DNA of 64,000 nt from Ciona savignyi (taxonomy: Eukaryota > Chordata > Ascidiacea > Phlebobranchia > Cionidae), in contig CH002742.1 in the NCBI GenBank assembly GCA_000149265.1, forward strand, positions 39,045 to 103,044, in the 5' to 3' direction. The position numbers and the translations under genes were made by a program. Below are positions 61,201 to 64,000 of this stretch, one piece after another. A model generated the notes under the pieces. That model was not told where the DNA came from and ran no database searches. It saw only the letters and a program-made list of their open reading frames with translations. Position 1 is the stretch's first letter, and every line of letters starts with the position of its first letter.

Positions 61201-63675
61201 CAAAGGTGGTTTAGATCTGTATTGTGCGGAGTAGTCCAAATAATATACTGGTATATAAATATTTTGTAAAAACTACCCTAATTGTAGGTAGTGCTATTGT
61301 TTAAAATGTATAGGCATTTTTTCATTAGATTTTGTAGATTTACCTTTATCTCCACACATAAACCATTTAAATTCATGTCAATTTTAGTTAATCGAGCTAT
61401 TCATGAATCATGATGTCCTTGTTGATGATTCCGAGTCCGTTCCATACTTTGCCTCACCACTAGCTGTCGCCACAATGCAAGGTCGTGACGATAATCTACG
61501 ACGATTGTTGAAGAAGGGAATCCCACCCGACCAGTGCTTTAAGTTCACTAACTGGACCCCCTTGATGATAGCAGCACTTACTGGTAGGTTTCACATGAAA
61601 AGTTGTCCATAAAATTATGTGTCTTTATCAGATAGTCTGTCAACTGTTAAAATGACAATGTTAATACTTAAGTTAAATTAGTGTTTGTTTAATATAGAAT
61701 TTATATATTTGATCAGAATTGTAAAAACACTAACACAATCACTATCATACTTTACCAGGTCAGCTTCCCATGGCAAGGCTTCTGGTCGGCAAAGGCGCAA
61801 ATCCAAACTTTAAAAACATTCAGGGCAAAACCGCACTGGAGATAGCAACAGATTGTGAGATGAAGGAGGTGCGTGGCTATCTGGATCATAAAACCACAGA
61901 CAAACCAGCAAGAGGTACGTGACTGTGTTTTACATTTTATTCAGTCTAACTCCTGTTTATGCTGACAGAATTTAGTAACCATGGTCCTTTTTTTAACACA
62001 TACTCCGCAATTTATATGGATTGTTTTTTGCATATATTCAGTTTTAATCACCCAATCACTAATTTTATTCCCACAACAGTAAGTACCAGACAGCCCAATC
62101 AAAATAGGGGGTATAAGACTGAAATGTATTGTTAGGCACCTGTGGCTGAACTTATTCCTGTGGAATAATTTATATAAGGCCAACTACAATACACTAAATC
62201 AATATTGTGATATATTGTAATCACACTTTGTATGCTTTCAGTGTCGGAAAGTGGGGAAAGCATAATTGCTGCTGTGAAAAAAGGTAAGTGACACTGGCAT
62301 CTCCATCACTTTATTTCATGTTGATCATATTGCAAATTTCTGTTCCACCCAGAACTCTTATACATATCCCAATATTGACATATATAATTGAGTCGCTGTT
62401 GTCCTGTTAGCAGTCAATTTTTACAGTTTTCCTTCAATGGATAATTTAAGTTTTGCAACCTAATATTTACATAATATTACAGTGTCTGATGCGCATATTG
62501 AAATCGCTAATGCTATTGCATTTAGCTCATTTATTAACAAGTTGTCAATACTTGTACTTAAAAATTGTTTTGGTAATTTCTTTTTCCCAAAGGTTTCAAA
62601 ATTCCTTTAAATTCCTGATTGTACAATAAGTGTGGAGTCCAAACTGATTCGGATACAGACATTTCTAACCTCATTCTAATCAAACGGCAACCATACTCAA
62701 CCACCAAATAATCAATTTTCGATGGCATATTTATGAAATTGTTCTAATATTTTTAATTAGAGCTTGAGCTGGTATAAATAAAAGTCAATATTATTCCATC
62801 CTAAACAACAGTGGTCACGGCCATGACTGGTGCTTTCCTAACATTTTACATGCTTTCTATACACCATGGCACAGGCAACTACCACAAAGTGCTTAGTTTA
62901 CTGGAAGAGGATGGGAGCAGGGCAAACAAAGCTGCATCTGACGGGGCCACCCCCCTGATGTTTGCCTCCATTGCCGGACAGCTCAGTCTTATCAAGTTGT
63001 TGCTTGACTACAGCGCAGACATTAATGCGAGGGATTACGAAAATGGATGGACTGCTTTGATGCAAGCTACATATTACGGGTAATGTGTATGATTATTTTG
63101 CATGTGGACATTTATCTGGTGTAAAAACTAGATGTAAACTTAGGGCTACCAGAGCTAGTTGCACCCTTGCCCTTCTAATTACATCACTGGCTCTACTATT
63201 ATGAACTTAAAACTACATCAAATTAGTTTTTAATGCACATGTCAACATGTATATTTTACCATAATGATGCGTTTTTGAACACATGTCAAAATAACAGGAT
63301 TTAGTGCTTTGTGCTTATTACATTTAATAAATTTTTAATCTATTTACCAAAGCAATATTGATATCAATGATTTAATTTTAGCTTGCATGGATATGGTAAG
63401 TAATCAACCATTTGTGCATTAAAATTAGAAATTAATCAGTTTTTAAAATAAGATATTACTCAGTTGATAATGAAAAACCTGTTTTGATAATTCATTATTC
63501 AAAGTGCATGAGAATATATTATTAATCATATTACTGAGTCTCTAAGCTGCAATTTTAAGTGTATTGTGTATTTTCAGTGAAACACAGGCAGCCATATATT
63601 TGATACGTCGTGGTGCAAATGTAAGAATACCAGCTCACAATGGGGTCACAGCGTTTGATATGGCCATGCTAATCA
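58216..63675 (+). CDS. ANKS6: ANKS6, ankyrin-repeat N-terminal part (3' end off window)
   Basis: Ankyrin repeat and SAM domain protein 6 (nephrocystin-16), a partner of NEK8/INVS/NPHP3 in the ciliary inversin compartment of vertebrates. Exons: 58216-58299, 60221-60347, 60917-61104, 61388-61583, 61759-61914, 62242-62283, 62875-63079, 63578-63675. All joins are in phase, though the acceptor at 60915-60916 has a poor pyrimidine tract. The protein starts MEMDNSSITVPQSIRSLLKA. Ankyrin repeats: DADGNSLLHIAAANGHEEVV, FSWTPLMQAARYGHENVALY, TNWTPLMIAALTGQLPMARL, KGANPNFKNIQGKTALEIA, SDGATPLMFASIAGQLSLIK, NGWTALMQATYYGETQAAIY, NGVTAFDMAMLI. GATPLM.A...GQL..., GWTALMQATYYG and NGVTAFDMAML are near-identical to vertebrate ANKS6. 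A further frame at 63923-64000 (DVEIDLTTAANALYLS) resembles the next ANKS6 segment but does not fit the phase left by 63675. The SAM domain lies beyond the edge. Intron 1 holds a MITE, an N gap and a foldback element. Confidence 0.92.
58375..58705. mobile_element. Second copy of the 17426 hAT-like MITE, cut by gap
   Basis: It starts CCAGTATGGAAAGTACGGCA as at 17426 and follows it closely ('cacacttgggtaatttcaca', 'aacctgtaaacctacctctg', 'tgcacacttgaagtgtgca') until the N run begins at 58706. The right end and target duplication are hidden in the gap. It lies in ANKS6 intron 1. Confidence 0.9.
58706..59037. other. Assembly gap (332 N)
   Basis: A run of N. It separates the truncated MITE on the left from a foldback element that begins directly on the right. 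The repeat content on both sides probably caused the gap. The reading frames across it are artefacts. Confidence 0.99.
59038..59257. mobile_element. Foldback element with 9-bp-repeat arms, at gap edge
   Basis: The left arm 'taaatactacaggatcgctt' is matched by the right end 'aagcgatcctgtagtattta' as an exact inverted repeat. The left arm is a tandem of about ten 9-bp units like ggatcgctt / ggagcgctt; the right arm keeps a few. The core at 59147-59210 ('ttgtagggttgagattagtg', 'tttaagacagggtt') matches the core of the 6304 element. The true left end may extend into the gap. ANKS6 intron 1. Confidence 0.8.
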
Positions 63676-64000
63676 GTAAGTTCAATATCACACTATTGTG
63701 GAAACGATTTTAATTGGATAAAACTGCAGCTTAATGCGCTAAAATTCACATTATTTATACAAAAACAATTACTACGATTATCAGTAACATCAAAATTACA
63801 CTTGTTTTATTATATACACCTAGTGGACTTTTAAAATCACTTACACCGCAAAACCTCTGCTACACTTGTTGCTTTTTGCACTGTATTCTCACACAAATTA
63901 ATGTCAACTTAGGCTCATTTTAGGACGTCGAAATCGACCTCACAACTGCTGCAAATGCGCTTTATCTTTCTATATCGACTGCCACAGTTTACATTGTACA

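Overview
The window is a 64 kb piece of an AT-rich, intron-rich animal genome. The gene set is typical of chordates. Compact genes, short introns, tRNA-derived SINEs and many small hAT-like elements fit a tunicate, most likely an ascidian of the Ciona type. This species call is an inference from gene similarity and genome style; no species-specific marker was checked.

Layout, left to right. (1) 649-6828, minus: Rab geranylgeranyltransferase alpha subunit (RABGGTA), its C-terminal end lying off the left edge. (2) 7339-18039, minus: the centrosomal coiled-coil protein CEP112, about 24 exons. (3) 18637-22101 minus and 22619-26747 plus: a head-to-head pair of secreted PhoPQ/AprA-family proteins (alpha/beta hydrolase fold), both predicted at 489 aa, with matching exon structures and only 517 bp between the start codons. 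(4) 28248-42230, minus: a full-length SNX13 sorting nexin (TM, PXA, RGS, PX, nexin-C) with about 22 exons. (5) 42934-47109, minus: RNA polymerase III largest subunit POLR3A, 1391 aa in one uninterrupted reading frame, unusual among such intron-rich neighbours. (6) 47110-52412: an intergenic stretch full of small transposons. (7) 52413-56985, plus: a secreted or GPI-anchored protein with two LRRNT-LRR-LRRCT modules, a repeat-built Thr-rich stalk and a hydrophobic tail. (8) 58216 to beyond 63675, plus: ANKS6, N-terminal ankyrin region, broken in intron 1 by a 332 bp N gap and running off the right edge.

The genes do not form one pathway. RABGGTA and SNX13 act in membrane traffic. CEP112 and ANKS6 belong to the centrosome/cilium. 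POLR3A is core transcription. The AprA-like pair and the LRR protein look extracellular. No rRNA, free tRNA gene or CRISPR was seen.

The most unusual material is (a) the AprA/PhoPQ-like gene pair, (b) a set of inverted-repeat elements that share one conserved core but carry different arms, two of them with arms built of 9-bp tandem repeats, (c) the intronless POLR3A, and (d) the LRR protein whose layout resembles lamprey variable lymphocyte receptors. Exon boundaries were derived by eye from reading frame, GT/AG sites and remembered family sequences. Those given as exact are phase-checked; those with 'about' are approximate.
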